DNA of 64,000 nucleotides from an uncultured bacterium (GCA_903835185.1 CAILLX010000135.1:1-64000); one strand, 5' to 3'. Shown: positions 1 to 9,759, numbered from the stretch's first letter. The notes: generated by a model not told the origin, from the sequence alone. Made by a program: numbers and translations.

Positions 1-264
1 AAAAAAGGTGAAATCACAAACAAGGTGCTTCATTCCCCGAAGGAACAAATGATCGACAAAACTGTGCATTAGATCAGAATGGAGGATCAATCATAATCTC
101 ACTGTGGCTATCTGCAGTGACTGGCTGAATAATCTGGCGCGTCCGAACAGAAGATTGAGTGACTTGCTCGAGAACATAGTCGCTGCTGTGGGCGCAATGA
201 TATAGAGGCATGGTGCTGCTCAAGTAAGCTTAGTTCTTGAGAGTGTAATTATCCTTGTTGAGCC

Positions 265-2226
265 TTAACCAAGCGATATGATAGCTAACCCTCGTCCCAC
301 AACAATAGCTAGAGAATCTCTGATTGTGACTGCCGACGATGCTTCTACGGATGGCAATGAGGCAAGAGCTTTAGGAATGGCCGGCGTGGACAGATCGATG
401 ACGGTGGCGACATCTTTGCCTTCAGGAGTTCTGCCTACTACAATAGCTTTGTTGCCTGAGACAGCCAGAGCTATACCATCTTGCGGTAGATCAGTTGTAC
501 CAACGCGTGCCATGTCATTGGCTTCGCCAGAGAGAACAAATAGGAAACCTTTGGACGAATGATCAACAGCAGTGACGACTATGAGCTCGTCAGTCAATGC
601 GATGTCGCGGATGGCAAAACCATCCAGAGTATGCTTGCTTATCTGTTGAAGACTGCCGCCAACCTCATAAAGAGCTAAATCTTTAAGTCCGCTCAGTAGC
701 AGCTTGCCATTGTGAGCTACTATGCGGCGAAAGCTGGTTGCCAGTTCAAACTCTTTATCGGCAATAAGTTTGTTGGAGTATGCTTTGACTGGCGTGATTG
801 TTGTCTTTTTATCTTGAGAGCGAAGTACATAAACCGTCTGTTTCTTTTTGTCTAAAGACATATCCTGTCCGGTTAGATCTGTTGATGCGATTATATTGGA
901 CAGGTTGTCCATACGTCGTAACGCCAGGGCGCTTTTGCTCAGGCTAAGCAAGAAGACTCCAGCTGTCGCCACAGCTTTGACTGTTTCGCCACAATCAACT
1001 GTCTGGGACAAGAGAGGTCTGTCCGGTCGGGCAATGTTGTATAGCTTGTAATCTGCGCCTGCCAACACAACCAGATCGCCCCAGAGAGCGACTCCTGAGG
1101 CTGGAAAGCGTGGGATGGAATAGTTGAGTGTATGAGCCCAGTGCCCTTGCGTGAGTGCCAAAATGTCTACGCCCTGCCAGCCGGATGCTACATTGATAGT
1201 GCGGTCCTGTGCAGCTATGGCGGAGACAATTCCCGGTGCAACTTTTCCGCCAGGCAATGATACTGCCTGCTCTTGCGTGAGCTGTAAATCCTTCCTCATC
1301 CACAATTCAACTATCTTCCTTTCGCCGCCATCTTCTCCGAGCAGATAAAAGCGATCTTTGTGGGCTGAGGCGCTCAGTATGTTTGTAAGATTATCAATTC
1401 GCTGGCTTTGCATCACATGTGGTGCTGACTCAAGCGCGATTGTTTTGCACTCTAGTTCATTAGTGGACGCCGATTGCCCGGCTAACACCAGTATGTCTTT
1501 GCTGCGCGCCATGACATGATAGTCGCCGTCCAGTTTGATTGTCTTGCGCAGTTGAGGATTCAGGGGGTAGAAGAGGCTTACATAGTCAATCTGCGATGAG
1601 CCGGTAGATTCAAGCACAACCAGCTGTCTGTCTTGAAGGTCAAGTTTGACTATGGGAGCTTGTACAGTACAGGAAGATATAAAAGCAGGTTCAACTGATT
1701 TGCCGCGTGTGCTGAAGACTGCTACTTGATGATCGCCTCGCCCGGTGAGACCGCCTATGCAGATTAATTCGCCGTAGGCGCTGATGCTAGTTGCTTCTGT
1801 GAACTGGTTGAGCGCAGTCTGTGCAACTACAGTCGGTTCAGAAGCTGGTGCCAGAGAGATGGTAGTAAGACAGTATTGTGTGTCGCCTGTTGCCGACTCC
1901 TGGATTGTAAGAGCATAGGCACGCTGGCGAACAGTTGCAAAATCAACTACTCTCTTGACCGGTATATGCAGCTCGCCCATGACTTTCGGGTTGACAGTCT
2001 TTTTGAAATCGACTATTGCCACACGCCCAAACTGGTCGGCAAAGCAAGAGAGACCTTTATCAATGAAAGCAACATGATCGGGAACTATAGCCGGTGGCCA
2101 ATCCTGGCGGCTTAGAGCATAAACACCTGTCTTGACTGCTTTGCTGCGTCCAAAGCACTGTTGAAAAGGGAGAGCCTGGGTCAGACCGAGGCTGCCTAGT
2201 AAGAAGGCACGCCGAGAGATGTTCAT
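265..2226 (-). CDS. Secreted beta-propeller-like protein with Tat-type signal
   Basis: About 653 residues. The start at 2226 is preceded by a clear AGGAGG-type ribosome binding site, and gives an N-terminus MNISRRAFLLGSLGLTQA, which looks like a twin-arginine signal (SRRAFLLG). The rest is made of repeated short beta-rich units of the type 'G..L.V.....l.i.DL', such as DRQLVVLESTG, GDLVVLAGADYKLYNI and GNKAIVVGRTPEG, as in LVIVD/YVTN-like beta-propellers. No catalytic motif or heme motif is visible. Such proteins usually act outside the cytoplasm in binding or as scaffolds; the ligand here is unknown. It stands alone on the minus strand, 37 bases downstream of no partner other than yggT, which is also minus-strand and lies upstream. 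The function is not recognised; the fold assignment is inference from the repeat pattern. Confidence 0.7.
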   Translation of the reverse strand: MNISRRAFLLGSLGLTQALPFQQCFGRSKAVKTGVYALSRQDWPPAIVPDHVAFIDKGLSCFADQFGRVAIVDFKKTVNPKVMGELHIPVKRVVDFATVRQRAYALTIQESATGDTQYCLTTISLAPASEPTVVAQTALNQFTEATSISAYGELICIGGLTGRGDHQVAVFSTRGKSVEPAFISSCTVQAPIVKLDLQDRQLVVLESTGSSQIDYVSLFYPLNPQLRKTIKLDGDYHVMARSKDILVLAGQSASTNELECKTIALESAPHVMQSQRIDNLTNILSASAHKDRFYLLGEDGGERKIVELWMRKDLQLTQEQAVSLPGGKVAPGIVSAIAAQDRTINVASGWQGVDILALTQGHWAHTLNYSIPRFPASGVALWGDLVVLAGADYKLYNIARPDRPLLSQTVDCGETVKAVATAGVFLLSLSKSALALRRMDNLSNIIASTDLTGQDMSLDKKKQTVYVLRSQDKKTTITPVKAYSNKLIADKEFELATSFRRIVAHNGKLLLSGLKDLALYEVGGSLQQISKHTLDGFAIRDIALTDELIVVTAVDHSSKGFLFVLSGEANDMARVGTTDLPQDGIALAVSGNKAIVVGRTPEGKDVATVIDLSTPAIPKALASLPSVEASSAVTIRDSLAIVVGRGLAIISLG

Positions 2227-2316
2227 AAGACCTCCTGCACTAGGTGCTCGACCTGCCAGAAGAGCGCCTTGCCGGTGCACTTAGATAACTGTTCTTTGAG
2301 ATCTGACATCAAGCAC

Positions 2317-2574
2317 TTAAGGGATGAGACGGCGCACAAGTGTGGCCAACATCTGGAGTACAAAAATTGCCAGCATAGGAGAGAGATCTAGACCGCTTAT
2401 AGGGGGAATCAAGCGTCTGAACGGCATCACTATTGGACGCACTACCTGCTCAAGCGCCTTGAACGGCTGCTCATACCAGTTGATATTGGGAAACCAGCTC
2501 AGGAGGCACCAAACAACAATGAGCATTGAGACCAGTTGAATAATACCGGTTAGTAGTCCGCCAATGTCTAACAC
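2317..2574 (-). CDS. yggT: YggT family small membrane protein
   Basis: Eighty-five residues with two hydrophobic segments around a conserved middle, SWFPNINWYEQPFKALEQ, followed by RPIVMPFRRLIPP and a second membrane segment SPMLAIFVLQMLATLVRRL. This is the YggT (YlmG/Ycf19) pattern. The reading frame is open further upstream, but the GTG at 2574 has AGGAAAGG seven bases before it and gives the usual family length, so it is the likely start. YlmG/YggT proteins of cyanobacteria and plastids are linked to membrane or nucleoid organisation and cell division; the molecular role is not settled. It is divergent from thiL. Confidence 0.85.
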   Translation of the reverse strand: MLDIGGLLTGIIQLVSMLIVVWCLLSWFPNINWYEQPFKALEQVVRPIVMPFRRLIPPISGLDLSPMLAIFVLQMLATLVRRLIP

Positions 2575-2643
2575 GTCAATACCTTTCCTGGACTTTCGAC
2601 AATGCAAGATTGTAACATTGATTGGTGTCAGATGTGGTATGAG

Positions 2644-3606
2644 ATGAACGAACAGGCATACAGGCAGACTACTGAACATCGTTTGATTGAGTGGATTCGC
2701 GGTGTTGTTGGCAATAATTATATAGGTGACGACTGTGCTGTCTTGCCCGGACAGATGCTTGTCACGGCTGACACACTGGTTGAGGGGACACATTTCTTAC
2801 CTGAGCTCATTAAGCCAGCCGACTTGGGCTGGAAAGCAGTAGCAGCTAACCTGAGCGATATAGCTGCCATGGCTGGGTATCCGCGTCATATTATTGTTAA
2901 TTTGACCTTGCCAAGCCGTTTCAACTTCTCCGATTTTCGCCAGTTATTTCTTGCCATGGTTGATTGTGCGCGTACCTATCGGACCACTATAGCTGGAGGA
3001 GATCTTACGCGCGGTCCTGTGCTGGTTCTGACACTGACTGTGCTTGGGCAGACCAATGAGAATGGTTGCCTTCTGCGATCTGGGGCCTGTCCTGGCGATC
3101 TTGTAATTGTATCGGGTGATTTTGGTGCTAGTGCCGCTGGACTTTGGGCTCTCCGGGCTGAAAAGGAGGGATATGAAAAATTGAAAATGGCTCATCTGCG
3201 GCCCCGACCAAGACTGTCAGAAGCCTGGCAGCTTGTTGCTGCTACAGGTAGCCGTGGCTCTTTGATGGATGCTAGCGACGGGCTGGCTGATGCTCTGGTG
3301 CAGATTGCCAGGGAGAGCTCGGTTGGTATGGAGATTGATGCTGCTGCTGTGCCTGTTTGTCAGGAGACAGAGGAAGCTGCCAGGATAGCTGGTGCTAATC
3401 CTCTTGACTGGGCGCTTTATGGTGGAGAGGACTATGAACTGGTAGCAACAATACCGCCATCAGCCTGGGATGCTGTGCGAAAATCGCCTGATAACTGTTT
3501 TACAGCCATCGGTCGGGTGAAAGCAGGTTCAGGTATCTGCTTGAGGGCAGCAGAAGAGTCGGAGTTAGACCTCTCTAAGTGTTTTCAGCACTGGGGCGAT
3601 ATTTAG
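2644..3606 (+). CDS. thiL: Thiamine-monophosphate kinase ThiL
   Basis: Phosphorylates thiamine monophosphate to thiamine diphosphate with ATP, the last step of thiamine diphosphate synthesis in the cytoplasm. About 320 residues. Family motifs are present in order: the N-terminal IGDDCAVL, the metal/ATP region VTADTLVEGTHF, the GWKAVAANLSDIAAMAG motif, AGGDLTRGP, DASDGLADAL and the GGEDYELVA motif near the C-terminus. The frame stays open to 2602, but the ATG at 2644 (MNEQAYRQTTEHRL) fits the usual family start; no strong ribosome binding site separates the candidates. folD follows 17 bases later, so the two C1/vitamin genes are probably co-transcribed. Confidence 0.93.
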   Translation: MNEQAYRQTTEHRLIEWIRGVVGNNYIGDDCAVLPGQMLVTADTLVEGTHFLPELIKPADLGWKAVAANLSDIAAMAGYPRHIIVNLTLPSRFNFSDFRQLFLAMVDCARTYRTTIAGGDLTRGPVLVLTLTVLGQTNENGCLLRSGACPGDLVIVSGDFGASAAGLWALRAEKEGYEKLKMAHLRPRPRLSEAWQLVAATGSRGSLMDASDGLADALVQIARESSVGMEIDAAAVPVCQETEEAARIAGANPLDWALYGGEDYELVATIPPSAWDAVRKSPDNCFTAIGRVKAGSGICLRAAEESELDLSKCFQHWGDI

Positions 3607-3623
3607 CCAGGCGGGAGATTAAC

Positions 3624-4520
3624 ATGCAAGAAAAAACAAAAGCAAAGATTCTTGATGGCAAGCTGGTTGCAAATAAAGTGCGCGATGGGCTGAAGGTTCG
3701 TGTCGAGGCGATTTTGAGCCAGCGATTAAGGACCCCGGGTCTGGCAGTTGTCCTCGTAGGAGACAATCCAGCCAGCCAGATTTATGTCAAGAATAAGATC
3801 CAAGCTTGCAAGAAGGTAGGAATTGAGAGTTTTCTCGTGCAATTTCCAGCTGATGTTCCACAGGACGATGTCTTGGCTTCTATTGCCAAGTTGAACAGAT
3901 CTGAGGCTGTAGACGGTATCCTTGTACAGTTGCCGTTACCCAAACATTTAGCCACTGATGTTGTCCTGGACTCTGTTGACCCGGACAAAGATGTGGATGG
4001 GCTCCACCCGCTTAACCTTGGTTATCTGGCAGCAGGCAGGCAGGGGTTGAGGCCATGTACACCACAAGGAGTTATGGTTCTGCTTGAACATTACAATATT
4101 CAGGTCAATGGTGCGGCAGCTGTAGTCATTGGACGGTCAAATCTTGTTGGCAAGCCGCTGTCTCTCATGCTTCTTGAGAAGCACGCCACAGTGACAATCT
4201 GTCACAGCCGTTCTCAGAACCTTGAAGAGATAGCTCGTTGTGCCGATATATTAGTTGTGGCGGCCGGGCGCGAGTGTATGGTGAAACAGTCCTGGGTTAA
4301 GCCTGGCGCGACAGTGGTTGATGTGGGGATTCATAAGCGTGTTGTACCTGGAGTCTTTGGTGCAGGCGAAAGCGAGATTGTCGGTGATGTCGATTTCCAA
4401 GAGGTGGCGTCTGTTGCTTCTTTTATTACGCCTGTTCCAGGTGGGGTCGGTCCGATGACAATAGCGATGTTGCTGTCCAATACCGTATACGCTTATGAAC
4501 AGCGTGCAGCAAGCAAATAG
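3624..4520 (+). CDS. folD: Bifunctional methylene-THF dehydrogenase/cyclohydrolase FolD
   Basis: Interconverts 5,10-methylene-, 5,10-methenyl- and 10-formyl-tetrahydrofolate using NADP, supplying one-carbon units for purines and initiator tRNA. 298 residues, the normal length. Visible motifs: the catalytic YVKNKIQACKKVGI region with the key lysine, DGILVQLPLPKH, RPCTPQGVMVLL, the nucleotide-binding GRSNLVGKPLSLML and the C-terminal TPVPGGVGPMTIAML. The ATG at 3624 has GGGAG upstream and gives the family N-terminus MQEKTKAKILDGK; the longer frame from 3579 would overlap thiL. Downstream, a small CAGTG/CACTG hairpin with TTTT (4565-4586) could end transcription, but it is weak. Confidence 0.96.
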   Translation: MQEKTKAKILDGKLVANKVRDGLKVRVEAILSQRLRTPGLAVVLVGDNPASQIYVKNKIQACKKVGIESFLVQFPADVPQDDVLASIAKLNRSEAVDGILVQLPLPKHLATDVVLDSVDPDKDVDGLHPLNLGYLAAGRQGLRPCTPQGVMVLLEHYNIQVNGAAAVVIGRSNLVGKPLSLMLLEKHATVTICHSRSQNLEEIARCADILVVAAGRECMVKQSWVKPGATVVDVGIHKRVVPGVFGAGESEIVGDVDFQEVASVASFITPVPGGVGPMTIAMLLSNTVYAYEQRAASK

Positions 4521-4761
4521 CAGGCAGTAGCGCAGCTATGAGTAAAGTCAGTCTTGCGAGTTGTCAGTGAAACGGGCACTGGTTTTAGGACTAAGTGCTG
4601 CTTGAGAAGAGTTCGAGACATTAGTCTGCTACTACAGAGGCGTTGATGATCTATCTCCTGCCAGCGCTGGTGTGAACACAATCGGCGCAGTGTGAATAAT
4701 CCTGTTCGTAGTCTTATACTGATACTGAAGCAGATGGAAGTCACCAGAGGGAGGGTGCTGA

Positions 4762-5373
4762 ATGACAAGTGGCGAAAAGCGAGATGGGATGCCGACGTGG
4801 GCTAAAGTGTTAATAGCTCTTGTTGTTGTTGTTGTTGTCGGTGGGATTTCTCTGGTTGTCGGCGGCGTATTCTGGATGCAACGCACCATGAAAGAGGCTC
4901 AAGACCCAGCCGCGATTGCTCGAGTTGCTCAGTCTATTGCTGTTTTCCAAGACCCACTGCCTGCCGGATTTAAGTTTACCTTCGGCCTTGATATAGCAGG
5001 GATCAAGACTCTTACTGTTGAGCATCAGGATGATATGCAGAGGCTCATCCTCATGAGCTTCCCGAAAAAAGAGAAGACTGATCCTCAGGAGCTGGTCAAT
5101 GCTCTCTTCGAAAAAGGCATCAATACGCCGCAGGCAAATGCAAAGTTTGAGGCTGTAGAATCAAAGGGTGTTGAGACTGTTGCCGGTGCAAGAATGCCTT
5201 ACATGATTGGTAGCATGACTGACAAAGCTGGCAGTAAGTTTGAGGGGTTTGTGGCTTGTCTTGTCAGCCAGTCGCGAGAAGAGACTGTCTTTATTTATGG
5301 AATTCAGCCGCCTGGTGCTGCCTATAATTTAGCGGGAACCAGGTTATTCTTGCAATCCATGAAGAAAATATAG
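4762..5373 (+). CDS. Membrane-anchored protein of unknown function
   Basis: 203 residues, not recognised as a named family. A short basic N-terminus precedes one strong transmembrane helix (about residues 14-38) built on a run of valines encoded by GTT repeats. The remaining 160 residues would lie outside the membrane and look like a compact alpha/beta domain: DPLPAGFKFTFGLDIAGIK, QRLILMSFPKK and a C-terminal GTRLFLQSMKKI. No metal, heme or catalytic motif stands out. The start is well placed after GAGGGAGGG. It is separated from folD by 241 bases and followed by a region of gene decay, so context gives no hint of its job. Confidence 0.75.
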   Translation: MTSGEKRDGMPTWAKVLIALVVVVVVGGISLVVGGVFWMQRTMKEAQDPAAIARVAQSIAVFQDPLPAGFKFTFGLDIAGIKTLTVEHQDDMQRLILMSFPKKEKTDPQELVNALFEKGINTPQANAKFEAVESKGVETVAGARMPYMIGSMTDKAGSKFEGFVACLVSQSREETVFIYGIQPPGAAYNLAGTRLFLQSMKKI

Positions 5374-5660
5374 CTGCCCGGACCAGCAGTGTTTGGGATG
5401 TTCATTGACTTACAGATGTGCCAACTACCAATAGGCAATAATGACTGCTTGTGGTGCGTCAGCCGACAACCTGAGAACTAACAGCTTATCGATCCGGCAA
5501 ACGGATGAAAGTAATTCCAGTCAGAGCGTTGCTCGCTCGCCATGATGCGGACTGTGGTTGGCAGCAAACAACTTTGATAAAACTATGGCGTGCTTTCAGG
5601 CTGAAGTTAGTCCACCTTTTGAGCCGGTACCCGGCAATTGGACGATCGGCTGGTGCAGAT

Positions 5661-5900
5661 CTAATGGTTTAATTGCTCGTCGAGCTGAACCAAGCTGACA
5701 GGTTTGTTCAGGTAGCCGTCCATGCCTGCTTCTTTACTCTTCATAAGAGCCCAGTGTGCCTATTACCTGTCCTTTTCTGTTGTGCAGCGGAGCCTTGCTG
5801 GTGTCCAACCATGCTTGTCTGTCTCTGTGCCCTGGCATTGGCCTAAAAATACAGAGTCCAAGTCTTTCCACCAGATGCTGCCTGGCATTGCAACTTGGAA
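5661..5900 (-). pseudogene. Remnant of a PAS-domain / receiver-domain signalling gene
   Basis: No intact frame exists, but three pieces of a two-component type protein can be read on the minus strand. Around 5869-5840 is WWKDLDSVFLG, the start of a PAS domain of the 'FWKDLDSVFLGCN' kind. Around 5817-5734 in another frame is WLDTSKAPLHNRKG followed by QVIGTLGSYEE and a stop, the end of the same PAS type. From 5744 to the stop at 5661 is KEAGMDGYLNKPVSLVQLDE, the last strand and helix of a response-regulator receiver domain. The middle of the PAS domain and everything between PAS and receiver (a histidine kinase core would be expected in a hybrid kinase) are missing. This is a decayed hybrid kinase or PAS response regulator. 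Bases 5374-5660 next to it hold nothing recognisable. Confidence 0.7.
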
Positions 5901-5912
5901 CAGCCTGAAAAA

Positions 5913-6722
5913 TTAATATCCTGCAGTAGTGGTGTAACGGCCATGTCTGGCAGTGACAAGGTCAAGTACGGCAGCAGTTTTTAGTATGCGTTCACGAAGG
6001 GTCCGGTCGTGTTTGTCTTTCGAGTGAGCAAGATCATAGAGGAGAGGATCGCGCTGTAGAGCGTGCAGGAGCGAAAATTCTGCAGTGACAATATGTTTGT
6101 GCTCTTTGAGATCGTGAATCTGAATGCGTCGCCTGCCTATGTCGTCTGATTCCACAATTTCGCGATAGTTCGGGTCGTAATCAGTAAGGAGAGCTTCCTG
6201 TCCAGCAGTAAGGCAGAGCTTGCGATTATGAAAAACAATCACGACTGATTCCGGACCGCCATCCCACAGCACCATGCAACGTTCGTTCCCGCCCTGGATG
6301 CGAAAAAGCACAACTGCCTTGTGTGATAGCTGCGTTTCAGCAAGCGGAGTGGTGACGACAAGGCAATGAGATGGCTCAACTATCACTTCACCACGATCCA
6401 GTTGTAATCTGTCAGGCTGGAGCTCTTTAATCTCGGCACCCGGTGCGCAACGATAAAGTGCTCCCTTCTCGCCGTGCCAGCCTGGATCTGCTGTGGGCGG
6501 AGCAGGCTGGTGGTCGTTTAAGGAAGTGTCTTGGACCTTGAGCTCATCGGCTGGACTGTCGGCGGACCCGTTGGCTAATAGGACACGTGCTGTGTCTGAC
6601 CATCTGCCTAACTGAGGTGAGGCAGCAGAACGAGGATGGCACTCCTCAGCCAGTGATGCTTGGCAAACAGCGCTAACTGCTGCCGCCAGCACTATAGCTA
6701 AAATATTGCCCGTATTAGTCAT
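5913..6722 (-). CDS. Secreted protein of unknown function, possibly FecR-like
   Basis: 269 residues from the ATG at 6722, which has AAGGAAG just upstream; a GTG at 6740 is in frame but less well placed. A cleavable signal peptide is likely (MTNTGNILAIVLAAAVSAVCQASLA). The middle, around residues 85-175, is beta-rich (LQLDRGEVIVEPSHCLVVTT, then KAVVLFRIQGGNERCMVLWD and KLCLTAGQEALLTDY), which resembles the FecR-type sandwich where a 'gel' of beta strands follows an L.L..GEV motif. The C-terminus is helical and charged. No partner TonB receptor or sigma factor is adjacent, so a FecR role is only a structural guess. Its 3' end abuts the PAS/receiver remnant. Confidence 0.65.
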   Translation of the reverse strand: MTNTGNILAIVLAAAVSAVCQASLAEECHPRSAASPQLGRWSDTARVLLANGSADSPADELKVQDTSLNDHQPAPPTADPGWHGEKGALYRCAPGAEIKELQPDRLQLDRGEVIVEPSHCLVVTTPLAETQLSHKAVVLFRIQGGNERCMVLWDGGPESVVIVFHNRKLCLTAGQEALLTDYDPNYREIVESDDIGRRRIQIHDLKEHKHIVTAEFSLLHALQRDPLLYDLAHSKDKHDRTLRERILKTAAVLDLVTARHGRYTTTAGY

Positions 6723-6865
6723 ATGCTTCCTTTTGACCACTGCCTTTTCCTTAGTCTATCAGTGGGACAGTCAGGCAGGTAGTCTACCTTTAGGAAGTGG
6801 ATTGTATCAACCTGCGCTAATATTAAACAATCTTGGACAAACTAGTTGCATGTCAGGACCTGTAT

Positions 6866-8194
6866 ATGAAATCTTGTGGCGATAGACAACCCAGGGCTGA
6901 AATTCTTTCTATTGGGACCGAGCTTTTGCTTGGACAGATTCTCGATACTAACAGTCAATATCTAACGAGAGCGTTGGCTGGTATAGGGGTGGATTGTTTG
7001 TGGCACACTACTGTTGGTGACAATAAGAGCCGGATTGAAGATTGTCTGCGCATCGCTCTGGAGCGAGCTGATGTGATTCTGACTACAGGCGGTTTGGGTC
7101 CCACTGCTGATGATTTAACTAGAGAATGCCTGGCTGAGTTTTTTTCAGTGCCGTTACTCTTTGATCAATCTGTTGCCACAGCGATTGCAGAGCGATTTGC
7201 ACAGAGACAGATTGCTATGCCGGAGTCGAATCGTAAACAAGCACTATGTCCACATGGTGCTTGTCTTATTCCTAACTCGTGTGGCACAGCTCCGGGCATA
7301 ATCTGGAAAGTTGAAACTGAGCTGCTTGAGCAGGCTTCCATTAGCCAGGCGCAAGGCCCTCGCTACCTGATCACCTTCCCTGGAGTGCCAACTGAAATGA
7401 TCGCCATGTGGCAGGAGAGTGCCAAAGAGTTCCTGGTTGATACTTTCGGAAGAGCTGCTATCTGGTCCTGTGACCTCAAACATTACGGTATAAGCGAATC
7501 AGCACTGGCTGAAATGTATGCTCAACTGCTGGGGCTTAGCAATCCAACTGTGGCACCGCTGGCAGGCGGTGGCGAGTGTCGGCTTAGAGTTACAGCCAAA
7601 GCAGAATCAATAGATGAAGCTAAGACAATTGCCAGCCCAGTTATAGATCAGATCAGAAAAAAGAGCGGATATCTGTGCTACGGCTGTGATGACGATACCC
7701 TTGAGGCGGTTGTAGGAGCTCTTTTGACTAACAAGAGTCTTACTCTGGCAGTAGCTGAGTCTTGCACAGGTGGACTTGTAAGCAAGCGTCTTACTGATAT
7801 TCCTGGTAGCTCGCTGTATATCAAGCTAAATGTGGTAACTTATGCCGATTTAGCAAAAGAAAAGATACTGGGTGTTTCCCCAGATATTCTTGTAAACTGC
7901 GGAACTGTTAGCAGCGATTGTGCTCAAGCGATGGCTTACGGCATTGCCAAGTTGGCAGGCAGTGACATTGGGCTGTCCATAACGGGTATTGCCGGACCCG
8001 GCGGCGGTAGTGCTAGCAAGCCGGTCGGACTTGTTTATGTTGCCCTGTTTGCTGAGCATTTTCAGAGAGTACAAGAGTTGTGCTTACCACCCGATCTGCC
8101 CCGCTGCGAAATCCGCCAGCGCACGGCCAACGCAGCACTAAATATGGTGCGACTTTGTCTGCTTGACGACAGTGGAGTAGCAACTAATGGCTGA
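6866..8194 (+). CDS. cinA: CinA-like protein (nicotinamide-nucleotide amidase / competence-damage protein)
   Basis: 442 residues. The N-terminal half is a MoCF-like domain with the classic AEILSIGTELLLGQILDTN, VGDNKSRIEDCL and TTGGLGPTADDLTRE motifs (ADP-ribose pyrophosphatase type in this family). The C-terminal half (from about residue 290) is the PncC amidase domain with LAVAESCTGGLVSKRLTD, containing the catalytic serine, and ITGIAGPGGGSASKPVGLVY. The enzyme recycles nicotinamide mononucleotide to nicotinate mononucleotide for NAD. The ATG at 6866 with AGGA upstream is preferred over the TTG at 6833. Its last codons overlap the first codons of the broken kinase gene that follows. Confidence 0.93.
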   Translation: MKSCGDRQPRAEILSIGTELLLGQILDTNSQYLTRALAGIGVDCLWHTTVGDNKSRIEDCLRIALERADVILTTGGLGPTADDLTRECLAEFFSVPLLFDQSVATAIAERFAQRQIAMPESNRKQALCPHGACLIPNSCGTAPGIIWKVETELLEQASISQAQGPRYLITFPGVPTEMIAMWQESAKEFLVDTFGRAAIWSCDLKHYGISESALAEMYAQLLGLSNPTVAPLAGGGECRLRVTAKAESIDEAKTIASPVIDQIRKKSGYLCYGCDDDTLEAVVGALLTNKSLTLAVAESCTGGLVSKRLTDIPGSSLYIKLNVVTYADLAKEKILGVSPDILVNCGTVSSDCAQAMAYGIAKLAGSDIGLSITGIAGPGGGSASKPVGLVYVALFAEHFQRVQELCLPPDLPRCEIRQRTANAALNMVRLCLLDDSGVATNG

Positions 8195-9759
8195 TTCTCT
8201 GCCAGATAATAGCAGTCTCAGTGAATCTGCAGCTGCTGAAACAGCCGGACTTACTCTTGGGACAATACTCGACAGCCGCTACCTTCTGGAGTCGGTCATT
8301 GCTACAAGTGCAATGGCGACTGTATTTCGAGCTAAGCACATTCTGAGGCATTTGATTTTGGTGTTACCGAATCGGGGCAACCTTACCTGGTACTTGAGTA
8401 CCTGCAGGGGAAGAGCCTGGCTGATCTGATCAAGACTGAAGGTCCGCTCACCTGGCAGCGAGTCGTCAACATATTTGTTCAGGTTAGCACCGGACTGTCT
8501 GTAGCACATCGGTGCGGTGTGCTGCACCGCGATCTCAAGCCTAGCAACATAATGCTTACAAACAATGTGTCTGACTTTGTGAAGATAGTCGATTTCGGCA
8601 TTGCCAAGATTCTGCCGCAAGCAGGTCTTGATCTGCCGCGTCTGACCCAGACAGGCGAACTATTTGGCAGCCCTGTTTATATGAGTCCGGAGCAGTGCCA
8701 GTCCAAGGAGTTGACCGAGCGGAGCGATGTCTATGCTATGGGCTGTGTCATGTATGAGGCGCTCACTGGTAAGCCGCCTTTTGTAGCCGACAATCTCCTT
8801 GCTACTGTGTTTAAGCAATGCCACGAAGATCCAAAACCATTCGCAAGAGTTGCAGCTGGACGTAAAATTCCGGCAGAAGTTGAAGCTGTGATATTTCGCG
8901 CCATGGAAAAAGACCCGGACAAACGCTATCGGTCAGCAGAAGAGATGCGCGATAACTTGCATTATTATTGCTTCTTCTCTTGCCTGCGTGGTTGTGGATG
9001 GCTATCTTGCCTGGAGTTGTAGGGGAGCGACCGGTGTGGAAAAACAGTACATAACGCTTGAGCAGGCAGGGAAGGTTTGCTTTAGCCGGGAAGAGTATTC
9101 TGCTGCACTGGAAAAATTCAAGGAAGCTGCTCGCTTGGCAAAAACAAAGTTCGGCAGTGTTGATCCACGCTACAGTGAAGCGCTTCGCTATATCGCCTGG
9201 GTACTTGATGCGCAGTGGAAGTATATGAAAGCTGATCTCATTTATGCTGAGCTTAACAAGCTTGATAACGCAAAGGTCAAACAGCTAAAAGTTTTGCAAC
9301 TACCTTTGATCAGTACCAGATTGTCCGAGTTAAGGGAGTAGATCAAAAGTGGAGTTACTCAGGTTAATCCTGAAAAGAAACTTATGGAATTGCATACAGA
9401 TCTGAGCTCCTTAATAGGTGCCAGTCCTTGACACTCTAGGCGAGTATCAACGCTCTCAGGGTGAGTTCGGCAAGTCCCTTCCCTTTTATCAACGTATATT
9501 GGAGATCAGACAACAGACTGAGGGGACAATTTCGCTTGGCGCTGCCAGAGCCAATGTTGCCTTGGGTGATCTCTATGCCGATTGGGTCCGCGCTGCTAAT
9601 CCAGCGGCGCCAGCCGACGGTCTCAAGCAAGCACGCCAGTATTATCAAGAAGCAATCAGGCTTTTGCAGAGCACAGCTGCCAGGGCACTGCCAACTGTTG
9701 AGATCAATGAGATAAGAAGGAAGCTTGATGATCTGCATGATACGGCGGACAAGCCATAG
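8187..9759 (+). pseudogene. Broken Ser/Thr kinase with TPR tail (multiple frameshifts and a deletion)
   Basis: Fragments of one gene lie in successive frames. Frame 1 (8187-8429) starts with an acidic leader and TLGTILDSRYLLESVIATS, a worn glycine loop, then RAKHILR. Instead of the expected beta-3 lysine and C-helix, the sequence jumps to FDFGVTESGQPYLVLEYL in another frame (from about 8352). That frame continues through the catalytic loop VLHRDLKPSNIML, VDFGIAK and the APE-like MSPEQ to about 8965. A further shift leads to a membrane-like stretch and TPRs (to 9341), and another to more TPR sequence (9418-9759, LGEYQRSQGEFGKSLPFYQR). The loss of the ATP-anchoring lysine region means it cannot be an active kinase even if translated. 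Intact relatives have kinase, membrane helix and extracytoplasmic TPRs. Confidence 0.85.
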
